Notes: generated from the sequence alone by a model not told the origin. DNA of 64,000 nucleotides from Phytoactinopolyspora limicola (GCF_011320225.1 NZ_JAAOEN010000020.1:38460-102459), one strand, 5' to 3'. Shown: positions 10,734 to 19,132, counted from the stretch's first letter. A program made the numbers and translations.

Positions 10734-11528
10734 TCAGGTGTCGACGCGGACCGAGTCCAGGGCGACCGGGTTGGTGCGCCGTCGCTCAGCGGTTGAGTGG
10801 TGGTCGTCCGGCACGTCTACCACCGTCGACGCGGCCGCTTGCTGGCGTGATCCGCGTTGCTGGGGTGGCACGAACCGGTAGCCGACGTTGCGCACCGTGC
10901 CGATGAGCGACTCGTGTTCGGCACCCAGTTTGGCGCGCAGGCGCCGGACGTGGACATCGACCGTGCGGGTGCCCCCGAAGTAGTCATAACCCCAGACCTC
11001 CTGGAGCAGTTGTGCCCGGGTGAACACGCGACCTTGGTGTTGGGCGAGGAACTTCAACAGCTCGAACTCTTTGTAGGTCAGTTCCAGGACGCGGCGACCC
11101 ACGCGGGCGGTATAGGTGGCCTCGTCGATGACGAGATCGCCGGATCGGATCTCATCGGGCTGGCTACCGCTGGCAGCGGCGAACCTGCCCTGCGCCAGGC
11201 GCAACCGCGCCTCGACCTCGGCCGGTCCCGCGGTGTCGAGGATGACGTCGTCGACACCCCATTCCGCCGTGATCGCGGCGAGGCCACCTTCGGTCACGAT
11301 GGCCAGCAGTGGTGCCTCGATGCCTGTGGTGCGTAGCAGGCGGGTCAGGCTGCGCGCTTGGTTCAGGTCACGCCGGGCGTCAACGGCGACGATGTCGCCG
11401 GCGGGAGCGTCGAGCAGGGCAGACGCCTCGGCGGGCATGACCCGGGTGTCGTGAAGGAGCAGTCCGAGGGCGGGCAGGACCTCCTCGGGAGGTTCTGATG
11501 CGTGGGTGAGCAGGACGATGGTGGCCAT
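10734..11528 (-). CDS. glnR: GlnR, orphan OmpR-type nitrogen regulator
   Basis: The 264-residue protein has an atypical receiver domain ([14 protein letters not shown], Asp50 in VDARRDL) and a winged-helix output domain ending in [14 protein letters not shown] and VGYRFV. The sequence closely follows what I recall of Streptomyces GlnR, including [20 protein letters not shown]. GlnR activates or represses glutamine synthetase and ammonium transport genes without a sensor kinase, and none is seen here. A C-terminal tail of about 40 residues past the winged helix looks disordered. Confidence 0.93.
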   Translation of the reverse strand: MATIVLLTHASEPPEEVLPALGLLLHDTRVMPAEASALLDAPAGDIVAVDARRDLNQARSLTRLLRTTGIEAPLLAIVTEGGLAAITAEWGVDDVILDTAGPAEVEARLRLAQGRFAAASGSQPDEIRSGDLVIDEATYTARVGRRVLELTYKEFELLKFLAQHQGRVFTRAQLLQEVWGYDYFGGTRTVDVHVRRLRAKLGAEHESLIGTVRNVGYRFVPPQQRGSRQQAAASTVVDVPDDHHSTAERRRTNPVALDSVRVDT

Positions 11529-11688
11529 ATCTCGGTCTCCCTACGAACGCAAAAGGACCCGGGGAGCGCCCTCGCCCAGGTCCTAACTTGCCGAAAAGCA
11601 TAACGAACCGTGGGGGAATCCGCCGAATCGGGACTCATGATGGGCCGTCGGAGCTGGTTGTGAAGCTTCGATGTGATGTGATGGCCCC

Positions 11689-11949
11689 ATGGCGAAGGTC
11701 ACGCTGCGTTACTGGGCCGCTCTGCGGGCAGCCGCCGGGGTGAGCGAAGACACCGTGGCTGCGGACACACTGGCCGAGGCGCTCATCGCCGCCCGCGCCA
11801 TCCGGGAGCAACAGCCCCGGTTCGGCATCGTGCTGGACATCTGCGCGGTGGTCGTCGACGAGGTTCCGGTCGGGCGGAGGGACCCCGCAACGGTGTCGTT
11901 GAGTGATGGGTCGGTCGTCGATTTGCTGCCGCCGTTCGCGGGTGGCTGA
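11689..11949 (+). CDS. MoaD/ThiS-family sulfur carrier protein
   Basis: This 86-residue ubiquitin-like protein ends in FAGG, the diglycine tail that is adenylated and thiocarboxylated in this family. VTLRYWAALRAAAGV and DLLPPFAGG match MoaD-like carriers. It could serve molybdopterin synthesis or another sulfur-transfer pathway; no moa genes are nearby. It diverges from glnR and precedes the sulfur block. Confidence 0.85.
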   Translation: MAKVTLRYWAALRAAAGVSEDTVAADTLAEALIAARAIREQQPRFGIVLDICAVVVDEVPVGRRDPATVSLSDGSVVDLLPPFAGG

Positions 11950-12208
11950 CAGGTGCAGGGGGTCCGTCCGGACATCCCGCAGGACATGAGGAGTATCTAG
12001 TGGCGGCGACGTCCGGTCCGCGACCGGCAACGGTTGTGGCGCACGTCACGCGGGGTGCGGGCAGGGATCGAGCGGCTGTTTCGCATGGTGGACAGGGCGG
12101 GAAAACGGGCCCGGGCTGACCAGGCAAATGCCGGTGATTGATCGGACTGTTGTCGAGTTGTTGCCTAACCGGCGGAAGCGGACAGAATCGGTCTGTAAGG
12201 ATTGACGG

Positions 12209-13102
12209 GTGCCTTCTGCCCGGTATTCCGTGATCGCTGCTGCGTTGGCAGGAGTGCTGGCTCTGGCGTCGGCGTCCAGCGTGCAGTTGATGGCCGGAGG
12301 GCTCGCCGTCGTCCAGGTTGTGTTTGCGATGGGCGTCATCCGCTCCTCGGGTATGCACTCGGCGCGGCCCGCGGCCTGGCTTGGGCTGGCTGGCGGCTGG
12401 ACGGTCCTGATCTGGATCGAGCGAAGCGGTACTCCGGAGTTGGCTCCGATGGTGATCGTGCTGGGGCCTGCGGTCCTCGTGGCGTTCGTGGTCCAACTGC
12501 TGCGCAAGGACGGCCGTCCCGGCTTGAACAGCGCGCTGGCACTGGTGGTCACCTCCTGTGTGCTCACCGCCCTACCCGCGGCCTGGCTGGCGGTGCGGGC
12601 TACCAGTGAGGGAGCGCAGATCGTCGGGTTGGCGCTGCTGGGAGTGGGGCTGGCCGCGTTGGCCGAGGTCCTGCCGATCTCGCGGGCGGTGCGCCGCGTG
12701 CTGGGAGTGCTGCTCGCCGCCGTCGGCGCCGCCGTTATGGGTGTGCTGGTCGACTCCGTGGGTGATGCCGTGCTGCCCGTCAGCGGTGTGGTGATAGCCG
12801 CGTTCGCTGGGGTGATGGCGGCGGTGACGTTCGCGATCGCCGACCGGCTGGCCGGGGAGGCCGGCCCGGTCGACGAACCCGTCCTGGTCGCGGTGCCCGA
12901 AGACGTCACTGTCCCAGACCTCCCAGCGGTCGGCCACGGCGGCGAGACCACGGCCGAGCCCGAGGCGCAGGTTGGTGCGTATTCACCCGCCGCGGCTCCG
13001 GCGAGGGTCGTGGCCGCCTCCATCGTTCCGCTGCGTATCGCCGCCCCTTTCGTCGCGGCCGCCCCGACCGCGTACGTACTAGGCCGGCTCCTGGTCGGTT
13101 GA
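12209..13102 (+). CDS. Polytopic membrane protein of unknown function
   Basis: The protein has 297 residues with about eight hydrophobic segments in the first 210 residues, then a Pro/Glu/Val-rich hydrophilic stretch and a final hydrophobic segment. I do not recognise a family. The GTG start is preceded by AAGGA. It lies between the MoaD-like gene and the thioredoxin-like gene on the same strand, but gaps are 259 and 96 bases, so co-transcription is not certain. Confidence 0.75.
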   Translation: MPSARYSVIAAALAGVLALASASSVQLMAGGLAVVQVVFAMGVIRSSGMHSARPAAWLGLAGGWTVLIWIERSGTPELAPMVIVLGPAVLVAFVVQLLRKDGRPGLNSALALVVTSCVLTALPAAWLAVRATSEGAQIVGLALLGVGLAALAEVLPISRAVRRVLGVLLAAVGAAVMGVLVDSVGDAVLPVSGVVIAAFAGVMAAVTFAIADRLAGEAGPVDEPVLVAVPEDVTVPDLPAVGHGGETTAEPEAQVGAYSPAAAPARVVAASIVPLRIAAPFVAAAPTAYVLGRLLVG

Positions 13103-13198
13103 TCTGGCGCCATGGCGGTTAGCCGCGCTTGGGGGCTGCCGCCGCGAGCTGGCTTCGCTAGTCGGAACAACCACCGGCGGCTCGGGGTTGTACGCGTC

Positions 13199-13618
13199 AT
13201 GATCGAGGGTGTCGTTGTCGTGGCCGCCGTGTTGGTGGTTGCGACGATCTTCGGGCTGTGGCACCGCCGGCGTGATGGCGCGGTGCGCACCATGGGAGAT
13301 GGTGGTGATGAGCGGCCCGCCTTGGTTGGTGCCGATCTGGGTGTCGAACTCGGCGCCAGGGCCACGCTCGTCCAGTTTTCGTCCGCGTTTTGCCAGCCGT
13401 GCCGGGCCGTCCGTGGCCGGCTGGCCCACGTGGCGGATCAGGTCGACGGCGTCCGTCATGTCGAGATCGACGCCGAACGCAACCTTGATCTGGTGCGGCG
13501 CTTGGGCATCGTCAAAACCCCCACCACGCTTGTGCTGGATGGCGCTGGGCGAATCGTCGCGCGGGCGTCTGGTGTCCCTAGCCTGGACGACGTCCACGCC
13601 GCGTTGCCGGCGACGTGA
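13199..13618 (+). CDS. Membrane-anchored thioredoxin-like protein
   Basis: The 139-residue protein starts with a membrane segment (residues 3-20) and continues as a thioredoxin fold. The redox motif is C65-Q-P-C68 within SSAFCQPC, and a cis-Pro loop is visible in VKTPTTLVLD. The anchor suggests the domain faces the cell exterior or stays at the inner face; topology is not resolved. Its position before DUF4395 and a sulfurtransferase is a common actinobacterial arrangement. Confidence 0.88.
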   Translation: MIEGVVVVAAVLVVATIFGLWHRRRDGAVRTMGDGGDERPALVGADLGVELGARATLVQFSSAFCQPCRAVRGRLAHVADQVDGVRHVEIDAERNLDLVRRLGIVKTPTTLVLDGAGRIVARASGVPSLDDVHAALPAT

Positions 13619-13709
13619 GGCGGGGCCCGCGTTGGGGAGTCGATCAGAGCCGTGTGCTGAACTCGTTCCCGCGACGTGAGACTTGTTGTCTTGAAATATG
13701 AGACCGGGT

Positions 13710-13745
13710 GTGACGAATGCACGTTTGGGGCTTAGTCTCGGTGAC
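13710..13745 (+). promoter_or_regulatory. Leaderless promoter of the sulfur operon leader peptide
   Basis: A TAGTCT -10 box at 13733-13738 lies exactly seven bases before the GTG of the leader peptide, so transcription would begin on the start codon. GTGACG at 13710-13715, 17 bases upstream, is a weak -35 match. No Shine-Dalgarno is present. Confidence 0.55.
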
Positions 13746-13820
13746 GTGTTTCACGCAGAGCTGACTCGACGTCGCGCCATTGATTACCGGCGCGTGTCCA
13801 CCATGCTCTGTATGTCCTGA
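13746..13820 (+). CDS. Cysteine-containing leader peptide (24 codons)
   Basis: A leaderless GTG opens a 24-codon frame whose C-terminal part reads LTRRRAIDYRRVSTMLC before the final Met-Ser. I recognise this as the pattern of short leader peptides annotated upstream of sulfur genes in actinomycetes (Arg-rich block, then R-V, then a Cys near the end). The frame ends 95 bases before DUF4395 and is followed at once by a GC-rich hairpin. In mycobacteria, leaderless cysteine-codon uORFs act as cysteine-responsive attenuators of such operons; a similar role here is inference. A competing frame over the same bases is also Cys-rich but has no start signal. Confidence 0.65.
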   Translation: MFHAELTRRRAIDYRRVSTMLCMS

Positions 13821-13821
13821 C

Positions 13822-13866
13822 GGGAGCGGCCGGCCGGCGCGCAGCGTGGTCATTCTGCCCGCTCCC
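13822..13866 (+). terminator. Attenuator-like hairpin after the leader peptide
   Basis: GGGAGCGG (13822-13829), one base after the leader stop codon, pairs with CCGCTCCC (13859-13866). The GGCCGGCC inside can form a further stem. The distance from the Cys codon fits attenuation or translation-dependent occlusion of the hairpin. Confidence 0.45.
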
Positions 13867-13915
13867 TTACGTGTGCGCCTATTCCCCGGCCCGTCCACGT
13901 CAGGAGATCTCTACC

Positions 13916-14359
13916 ATGATCGATCCACGAGGCCCCCGTTTCGCCGCGGCGATCACGACCGTCGTGCTCGCTGTCGTGTTGATCACCGGTAACCCTTGGG
14001 TACTCGCTGTGCAGGCCGTGGTCTTCGCCATTGGCGCGGGCTGGGGTCCTGCGGCATCGCCCTACGGTTTGCTGTATGCCCGATTGGTCCGACCGCGCCT
14101 CGGTCCACCGGGAGAGCTCGAAGACGCCGCGCCGCCGCGATTTGCCCAGGCCGTCGGACTCTTGTTCGCCATCGTCGGTTTGGTCGGGTTCGTCGCGGGG
14201 GCGACGGTGCTGGCCTACATCGCCGTCGGGGCGGCGCTGGCGGCGGCATTCCTCAACGCAGCCTTCGGCCTCTGCCTGGGGTGCGAGGTCTATTTGGCGT
14301 ATCGCCGCATCGTTTCCGCCCGAAGTTCCAACAACACACCACCGGAGGTCTCTCCATGA
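13916..14359 (+). CDS. DUF4395 membrane protein
   Basis: This 147-residue protein has about four membrane segments, begins MIDPRGPRFAAAIT and ends with the conserved AAFGLCLGCEVYL, whose two cysteines face a membrane end. DUF4395 is regularly found with thiosulfate sulfurtransferases in actinobacteria and may take part in moving or handling reduced sulfur. The ATG has AGGAGA eight bases upstream, and its TGA overlaps the next start (ATGA). Confidence 0.9.
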   Translation: MIDPRGPRFAAAITTVVLAVVLITGNPWVLAVQAVVFAIGAGWGPAASPYGLLYARLVRPRLGPPGELEDAAPPRFAQAVGLLFAIVGLVGFVAGATVLAYIAVGAALAAAFLNAAFGLCLGCEVYLAYRRIVSARSSNNTPPEVSP

Positions 14360-15204
14360 GCCGCGAGTCCGTCCTTGTCTCGGCCGACTGGGTCGAGCAA
14401 AAGCTGGACGACCCCAAGGTCGTCCTCGTCGAGGTAGACGAGGACACCACCGCCTACGACAAGAACCACATCCGGGGCGCCCTCAGGGTCAACTGGAACA
14501 CCGACCTGAAAGACCAGGTGCGGCGGGACCTAGTCAACAAGGAGCAGTTCGAGGCGTTGCTGTCTCGGTTGGGCATCAGCCCGGACGACACCGTGATCCT
14601 CTACGGCGGCAACAACAACTGGTTCGCCGCGTACGCCTACTGGCAGTTCAAGCTGTTCGGCCACGCCGATGTGCGGCTCCTCGACGGCGGCCGGAAGAAG
14701 TGGGAACTAGACAACCGCGAGCTCGTCGAAGACGTTCCCGAGCGCGCCGCCACGCAGTACGTCGCACAAGAAGCGGACAACACGATCCGTGCCTTCCGCG
14801 ACGAGGTTGTCGCATCGATCGGCGCCCAGAACCTCGTCGACGTCCGTTCGCCAGACGAGTACGCCGGCCGCCTACTGGCGCCGGCGCACCTTCCGCAAGA
14901 GGTCTCCCAGGTTCCGGGGCACATTCCCACCGCCGCCAACATCCCGTGGAGCAAGGCGGCCAACGACGACGGCACGTTCCGCTCCGACGACGAACTGCGG
15001 GAGCTCTACGCGGCTGAGGGTGTCGACCTGAACAAGGACACCATCGCCTACTGCCGGATCGGCGAGCGTTCGTCGCACACGTGGTTCGTGCTCCGCGAGC
15101 TGCTCGGCGTGCAGAACGTCAAGAACTACGACGGTTCGTGGACCGAGTACGGCTCGCTGGTCGGAGTACCGGTTGCGGTCGGCGACGAGCCCGGGGAGGT
15201 CTGA
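14356..15204 (+). CDS. Thiosulfate sulfurtransferase (rhodanese, CysA2 type)
   Basis: The 282-residue protein has two rhodanese domains. The second carries the active-site loop C233-R-I-G-E-R-S-S, which matches the thiosulfate-specific CysA2/SseA group rather than mercaptopyruvate enzymes. It transfers sulfane sulfur from thiosulfate to an acceptor. The start overlaps DUF4395 by four bases and has GGAGG upstream. It is translated with sseC as one unit. Confidence 0.95.
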   Translation: MSRESVLVSADWVEQKLDDPKVVLVEVDEDTTAYDKNHIRGALRVNWNTDLKDQVRRDLVNKEQFEALLSRLGISPDDTVILYGGNNNWFAAYAYWQFKLFGHADVRLLDGGRKKWELDNRELVEDVPERAATQYVAQEADNTIRAFRDEVVASIGAQNLVDVRSPDEYAGRLLAPAHLPQEVSQVPGHIPTAANIPWSKAANDDGTFRSDDELRELYAAEGVDLNKDTIAYCRIGERSSHTWFVLRELLGVQNVKNYDGSWTEYGSLVGVPVAVGDEPGEV

Positions 15205-15208
15205 GCCC

Positions 15209-15508
15209 ATGTGTGGTGCCACGACGGGCGGTGTGTCGCTCGATGGTGTGGATCTGAGCAAGGAGACGGTCATCCAGGGCGTCGTGTTCCGTGACGACGC
15301 GCCACTCGCCGGCGCCTACGTCCGGCTGCTGGACTCCACCGGTGAGTTCACCGCCGAGGTGCCGACGAGTACCACTGGCCAGTTCCGGTTCTTCGCCGGG
15401 CCCGGCCAGTGGACGGTGCGGACTCTGGCTCCCGGCGCTGAGCCGGTGGACCGGTCGATCCATGCATCCAGAGGCGCGATCAACTCCGTGGACGTCATCG
15501 TCGCCTGA
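15209..15508 (+). CDS. sseC: DUF1416 protein SseC
   Basis: The 99-residue protein begins MCGATTGG and has the all-beta DUF1416 pattern VIQGVVFRDDAPLAGAYVRL. SseC lies directly after cysA2 in mycobacteria, as here with a four-base gap. Its exact role is unknown; it is regarded as a sulfur metabolism accessory protein. A GGGGAGG precedes the ATG. Confidence 0.93.
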   Translation: MCGATTGGVSLDGVDLSKETVIQGVVFRDDAPLAGAYVRLLDSTGEFTAEVPTSTTGQFRFFAGPGQWTVRTLAPGAEPVDRSIHASRGAINSVDVIVA

Positions 15509-15534
15509 TCTCCGTTTGTTCACCTGATCTCCGT

Positions 15535-15576
15535 TTGTTCACCTGATCGCGTGCGTGCGAGCGATCAGGTGAACAA
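15535..15576 (+). terminator. Hairpin after the sulfur operon
   Basis: TTGTTCACCTGATCGC (15535-15550) pairs perfectly with GCGATCAGGTGAACAA (15561-15576) across a ten-base loop. The left arm belongs to two tandem copies of a 19-base sequence (TGATCTCCGTTTGTTCACC). It starts 26 bases after the sseC stop, so it can act as the operon terminator. Confidence 0.6.
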
Positions 15577-15713
15577 CTCGGTCCATCGGGGGCCGGGACG
15601 GCATCTGATCGCGTCTCATCTTCCGGACGCCAATGGATCAGATGCACATTTGCCGGGACACGGGCCGTTGGTGCATCTGATCGCCTCCAACGGGTTCAGT
15701 AGACGAGTGCTTG
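15559..15713. repeat. Direct repeat copy 1, with a DsrE gene 3-prime end
   Basis: About 155 bases are nearly identical to 16090-16242, with only a handful of substitutions and a two-base gap. The right end carries the last codons of the DsrE gene (encoding QALVY and stop) without the rest of that gene. The unit itself contains three GATCAGATGC/GCATCTGATC arms able to form alternative hairpins. Confidence 0.85.
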
Positions 15714-15724
15714 GCGGCGCACTG

Positions 15725-15784
15725 CGCTACCGCCAGATGGTGTTATGAGCCGGATTAGGGCGTTAACGCCATCTGGCGGTAGCG
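15725..15784. repeat. 21-bp inverted repeat
   Basis: CGCTACCGCCAGATGG at the left pairs with CCATCTGGCGGTAGCG at the right; the full stem is 21 pairs with one G-T pair and an 18-base loop. It lies between the two direct-repeat copies. Confidence 0.75.
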
Positions 15785-15848
15785 GAGTCCGGGGTAAATA
15801 ACAGGGTCCCCACCGCCTGGGAAGCATGCCGCCCTCCGGGGCGACAGT

Positions 15849-15960
15849 AAGGAGCCTTGCTGCGGCATCCGCCCTGGGCACAAGGAGGCTTGTTGTCGCC
15901 GGGGCAACAACAAGGAGGCTTACTGCGCACGGCGGCGTGCCGTGAGGAAGCTTGTTGCGG
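15849..15960. repeat. Four degenerate AAGGAGGCTTGTTG repeats
   Basis: Variants of AAGGAGGCTTGTTG begin at 15849, 15882, 15912 and 15945, a spacing of 33, 30 and 33 bases. The intervening 16-19 bases differ but are GC-rich. Repeats are too short and irregular for CRISPR. No coding frame is convincing. Confidence 0.65.
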
Positions 15961-16089
15961 TCGGCCGGGGGCGGGTGTCGCCAGAATGTACGCGGAGACC
16001 GACAGGCACCACGAGCACGACGGACGCGATGAACGCGGTCAAGTCGGGTCACGTGTTTCTGATTGATATTCGACGGACCGCGTCGGTGT

Positions 16090-16242
16090 GAGCGATCAGG
16101 TGAACAACTCGGTCCATCGGGGGCCGGGGCGGCATCTGATCGCGTCTCACCTTCCGGACGCCAATGGATCAGATGCACATTTGCCGGGCTGCGGGCCGTT
16201 GGTGCATCTGATCGCCCTCAGGGTTCAGTAGACGAGGGCTTG
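16090..16242. repeat. Direct repeat copy 2
   Basis: This is the second copy of the ~155-base repeat; it joins directly to the intact DsrE gene and is probably the source copy. The first copy then arose by duplication of this gene end and its downstream region. Confidence 0.85.
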
Positions 16243-16587
16243 AACGTCGTCGGAGAGTATCTCTTCGACGAATGTCGCGGCTCCGGCGATACGGATACCC
16301 GGCAGGACGTCGTCGGGGCCGATGTCCCGACGGGCGGCACACTGCGTACACAGTGTTACCCGGCCGCCGACCAGCAGGCTGGCCAGGAGGTCGGGCAGCG
16401 GGGCAGCGTGTGGAAGCTCGAACTCACCGGCCCGGTCCGGTAAGGCGAACCAGGCGGATTCACCGGTCAGCCAAAGTGAAACGTCGGCGCCATTGGCAAG
16501 GGCTGTGGCCGCCACCGTGAACGCCTGCGAGCAGCGTTCCGGTGCGTCGGCCCCCGCGGTCACCTTAACGACGAGGGTGTGAGGCAT
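16225..16587 (-). CDS. DsrE-family sulfur-related protein
   Basis: This 120-residue protein has the DsrE/DsrF-like fold pattern: LVVKVTAGADAPERCSQAFTVA, then GADVSLWLTGESAWFA, and VTLCTQCAARRDI with a Cys-x-x-Cys. Some DsrE-type proteins carry persulfide sulfur. The ATG follows a TATCGT hexamer by six bases and lacks a Shine-Dalgarno, suggesting a leaderless transcript. The gene converges on the sulfur operon. Confidence 0.85.
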   Translation of the reverse strand: MPHTLVVKVTAGADAPERCSQAFTVAATALANGADVSLWLTGESAWFALPDRAGEFELPHAAPLPDLLASLLVGGRVTLCTQCAARRDIGPDDVLPGIRIAGAATFVEEILSDDVQALVY

Positions 16588-16727
16588 AACCCCACGATAG
16601 GCCGCTGCACCGAAAGCCTCGGTGCCCGGCCGGGCGCGGCGCCCGAGGCGCACCTCGACGGAACCAAAACTGGAGTTTCGTCAGACCGATGGCGGAGCCT
16701 ACGGGCGGTACCGATAGAATCGGGCCC

Positions 16728-16829
16728 GTGCTGGAATTAGTCTTCACTGGCCTGATGGTGCTGGTGGCCATCGGCTCCGGGTTAATGGCGTTGCTGGTCG
16801 TGCTCAGACTGTTCAAGGGCCAGGCCTGA
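16728..16829 (+). CDS. Small single-span membrane protein (33 aa)
   Basis: A GTG seven bases after a TAGAAT box opens a 33-codon frame. The product is nearly all hydrophobic (GLMVLVAIGSGLMALLVVLRL) and ends with a short basic tail (RLFKGQA). It precedes the FABP-like gene by 52 bases on the same strand. The promoter position and clean transmembrane profile support it as real; function is unknown. Confidence 0.6.
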   Translation: MLELVFTGLMVLVAIGSGLMALLVVLRLFKGQA

Positions 16830-16881
16830 TCCCGTCGATGCCCGCCATGACCCCCGGATGCCGCGAACGAGGTCGTCGCCC

Positions 16882-17400
16882 ATGATCGAAGTCCCGGACG
16901 ATCTCCATCCGGACTGTGTGCCGATCGCCTGGTTGCTCGGACGGTGGGAGGGGGCTGGGATTGGGGATTACCCCACGATCGAGGCATTCAGATTCGGCCA
17001 AGAGGTCGAGTTCACCTACGTGCCCGGCCGGCCGTTCCTTTCCTATACGAGCCGCAGCTGGATTCTCGACGACGACGGTAACCTCGTTCGGCCGGCCGCC
17101 CGCGAGACAGGTTATTGGCGCCCGCAGGCCGATCAGGAACTCGAGGTCCTGCTGACCCATCCCACCGGGTTCGTCGAGGTGTATCTCGGTCGGATCGAGC
17201 CGGCCCGGGTCGAGCTGGCCACCCGCGGGGTGTTGAAGACCGAGACGGCCAAGGATTACCGCAGCGGCCACCGGCTGTACGGGCTGGTCGACGGAAGCCT
17301 CATGTACGTCTACGAGATGTCCGCCATGGGGCAGGACCTTCAGCCACACCTGTCCGCGGAGCTCAAACGGGTCACCGGAGGGTCGCAGGCCGCGGACTGA
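16882..17400 (+). CDS. FABP-like / nitrobindin family protein
   Basis: This 172-residue beta-barrel protein has the family signature G-x-W-x-G-x-G in LLGRWEGAGIGDYPTI, followed by PFLSYTSRSWI and the ETGYWR strand. Relatives include mycobacterial Rv0813c and nitrobindins, which bind fatty acids or heme. I placed the start at ATG 16882, with GAGG upstream; an ATG eight codons earlier is possible. It precedes ygfZ by about 60 bases. Confidence 0.85.
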   Translation: MIEVPDDLHPDCVPIAWLLGRWEGAGIGDYPTIEAFRFGQEVEFTYVPGRPFLSYTSRSWILDDDGNLVRPAARETGYWRPQADQELEVLLTHPTGFVEVYLGRIEPARVELATRGVLKTETAKDYRSGHRLYGLVDGSLMYVYEMSAMGQDLQPHLSAELKRVTGGSQAAD

Positions 17401-17459
17401 ACACTCGGAGCGGTATTTCCACGGTTCCGGGATGGTCGAAGCCTGGTCCGGTGTTGCAT

Positions 17460-18452
17460 ATGGTCGTGAGTGTGAATCCGATCTATCGCAGCCCGTTCCT
17501 GGACGTTCCCGGCGCGGTCGAAGGCGCTGCCCCCGATCAAGGCGTCGCCGCCCACTACGGTGACCCGTTGCGCGAGCAGCGTCGCCTGGCCGCTGGCACC
17601 GGGGCGGTGGACTTATCGCACCGTGCCGTGGTCCGCGTGTCCGGCCCGGACCGTTTGACGTGGCTGCATCAGCTCACGACTCAGCATCTGGAACTGTTGG
17701 AGCCGGGGCAGGCGACAACGGCGCTCGTGCTGGATGCTCATGGCCGGGTGGAGCACGCCATGTACGGAGTCGACGACGGCGCGGCGATCTGGTTCCACGT
17801 CGAACCCGGCACGGCCGAACCGTTGGTGCGGTACCTCGACTCGATGCGGTTCTGGTCACAGGTCGAGGTAGAAGACGTCACGGCCGACTTCGCCATCGTG
17901 TGGGAGCCGGTCAGCGAGCCGGCGGAGCACCTGAGCCGGATCACCAGCCGGGGCCGCGACGTGTTCGTGCCGCGAACCGAGGTAGCCGGCTACGTGAACC
18001 ACGACACGTTGGCAGGTACGTGGGCCCACGAGGCGCTTCGGATCGAAGCTCACGAGGCGCGGTTGGGGTTCGATACCGATGAGCGCACCATCCCGCACGA
18101 GGTTGGCTGGATCGGGTCGGCCGTTCACCTCGACAAGGGCTGCTATCGCGGTCAGGAGACCGTGGCCCGGGTGCACACCCTGGGCCGCCCTCCACGCCGG
18201 TTGGTGTTGCTGCATCTCGATGGGTCGGTCGATCACCTGCCGGAGCATGGCGACGACGTACGAGCCGGTGAGCGGACCGTTGGCTACGTGGGTTCGGCGG
18301 CCCGCCATCACGAGCTGGGTCCGATCGCGCTGGCGGTAGTGAAGCGGAACGTGCCGGTCGACGCCGCGCTGGAAGCGGGTGGTGTCGCCGCAGCGCAGGA
18401 GACGGTTGTGGATCCTGAGATCGGGCTGCACGTGCGCCCACAGCTGCGCTGA
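17460..18452 (+). CDS. ygfZ: YgfZ/GcvT-family folate-binding protein
   Basis: The 330-residue protein has the aminomethyltransferase fold and the diagnostic K226-G-C-Y-R-G-Q-E motif of YgfZ. These proteins bind folate and support iron-sulfur cluster repair or assembly. Start choice is uncertain: ATG 17460, or GTG 17472 which sits seven bases after a TATGGT hexamer in leaderless arrangement. Confidence 0.92.
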   Translation: MVVSVNPIYRSPFLDVPGAVEGAAPDQGVAAHYGDPLREQRRLAAGTGAVDLSHRAVVRVSGPDRLTWLHQLTTQHLELLEPGQATTALVLDAHGRVEHAMYGVDDGAAIWFHVEPGTAEPLVRYLDSMRFWSQVEVEDVTADFAIVWEPVSEPAEHLSRITSRGRDVFVPRTEVAGYVNHDTLAGTWAHEALRIEAHEARLGFDTDERTIPHEVGWIGSAVHLDKGCYRGQETVARVHTLGRPPRRLVLLHLDGSVDHLPEHGDDVRAGERTVGYVGSAARHHELGPIALAVVKRNVPVDAALEAGGVAAAQETVVDPEIGLHVRPQLR

Positions 18453-18531
18453 CCACACACTGTTGCCACGTCAGTTGTCAGGCCGGACAGGTTGGTGACC
18501 TGGGGGCGGAACCCGGTTGGCCAGCGGCGGG

Positions 18532-18999
18532 TCACATGTCGATGATCAGCGTGACCGGGCCGTCGTTGACCAGGCTCACCTTCATGTCGGCACCGAACAC
18601 ACCCGTCTCGACGCGGGCTCCGACGTCCCGCAACGCCGCCGCGAACGCCTCGAGCAAGGGCTCCGAGACCGGTCCAGGTGCGGCCGCGCCCCACGACGGG
18701 CGGCGGCCTTTGCGGGTATCGGCGTAGAGGGTGAACTGGCTGACCACCAGGATCGGCGCACCGATGTCGGACGCGGACTTCTCGTCGGCGAGAATCCGCA
18801 GCCCCCAGATCTTGCTGGCCAGTTTGCGCGCCGTACTGTCGTCGTCGTCGTGAGCGACACCGACCAGAACAAGAAGACCTTGCCGGCGTGCTGGATCGTC
18901 GACGTCGGCCGGGAGGCTGCTGGCCGGATCGATGGAACCGACCACCTGTCCGTTGACCTGAACCGATGCTGACGTCACACGTTGGATTACCGCTCGCAC
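18532..18999 (-). CDS. dtd: D-aminoacyl-tRNA deacylase
   Basis: This 155-residue enzyme hydrolyses D-amino acids from mischarged tRNA. It has both signature loops: [17 protein letters not shown] and the Gly-cisPro motif in VNDGPVTLI. It begins MRAVIQRV as is typical. It converges on ygfZ. Confidence 0.97.
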   Translation of the reverse strand: MRAVIQRVTSASVQVNGQVVGSIDPASSLPADVDDPARRQGLLVLVGVAHDDDDSTARKLASKIWGLRILADEKSASDIGAPILVVSQFTLYADTRKGRRPSWGAAAPGPVSEPLLEAFAAALRDVGARVETGVFGADMKVSLVNDGPVTLIIDM

Positions 19000-19132
19000 G
19001 CGGTCGATCCTGCCATCCCGTGGACCGCTCGCGTCACGGTGGGCTCGGTGCGTTTCACGGTGCGACGAGCCATGGGGACGCGACGTCCGTAATCCGCCGG
19101 ATCGACCGCCCCGGTGTTGTCAGGATCGAGGT

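Noticed and set aside
15849..15960. CRISPR-like array
   Set aside because: Repeats are only about 14 bases, degenerate, with four copies and no cas genes.
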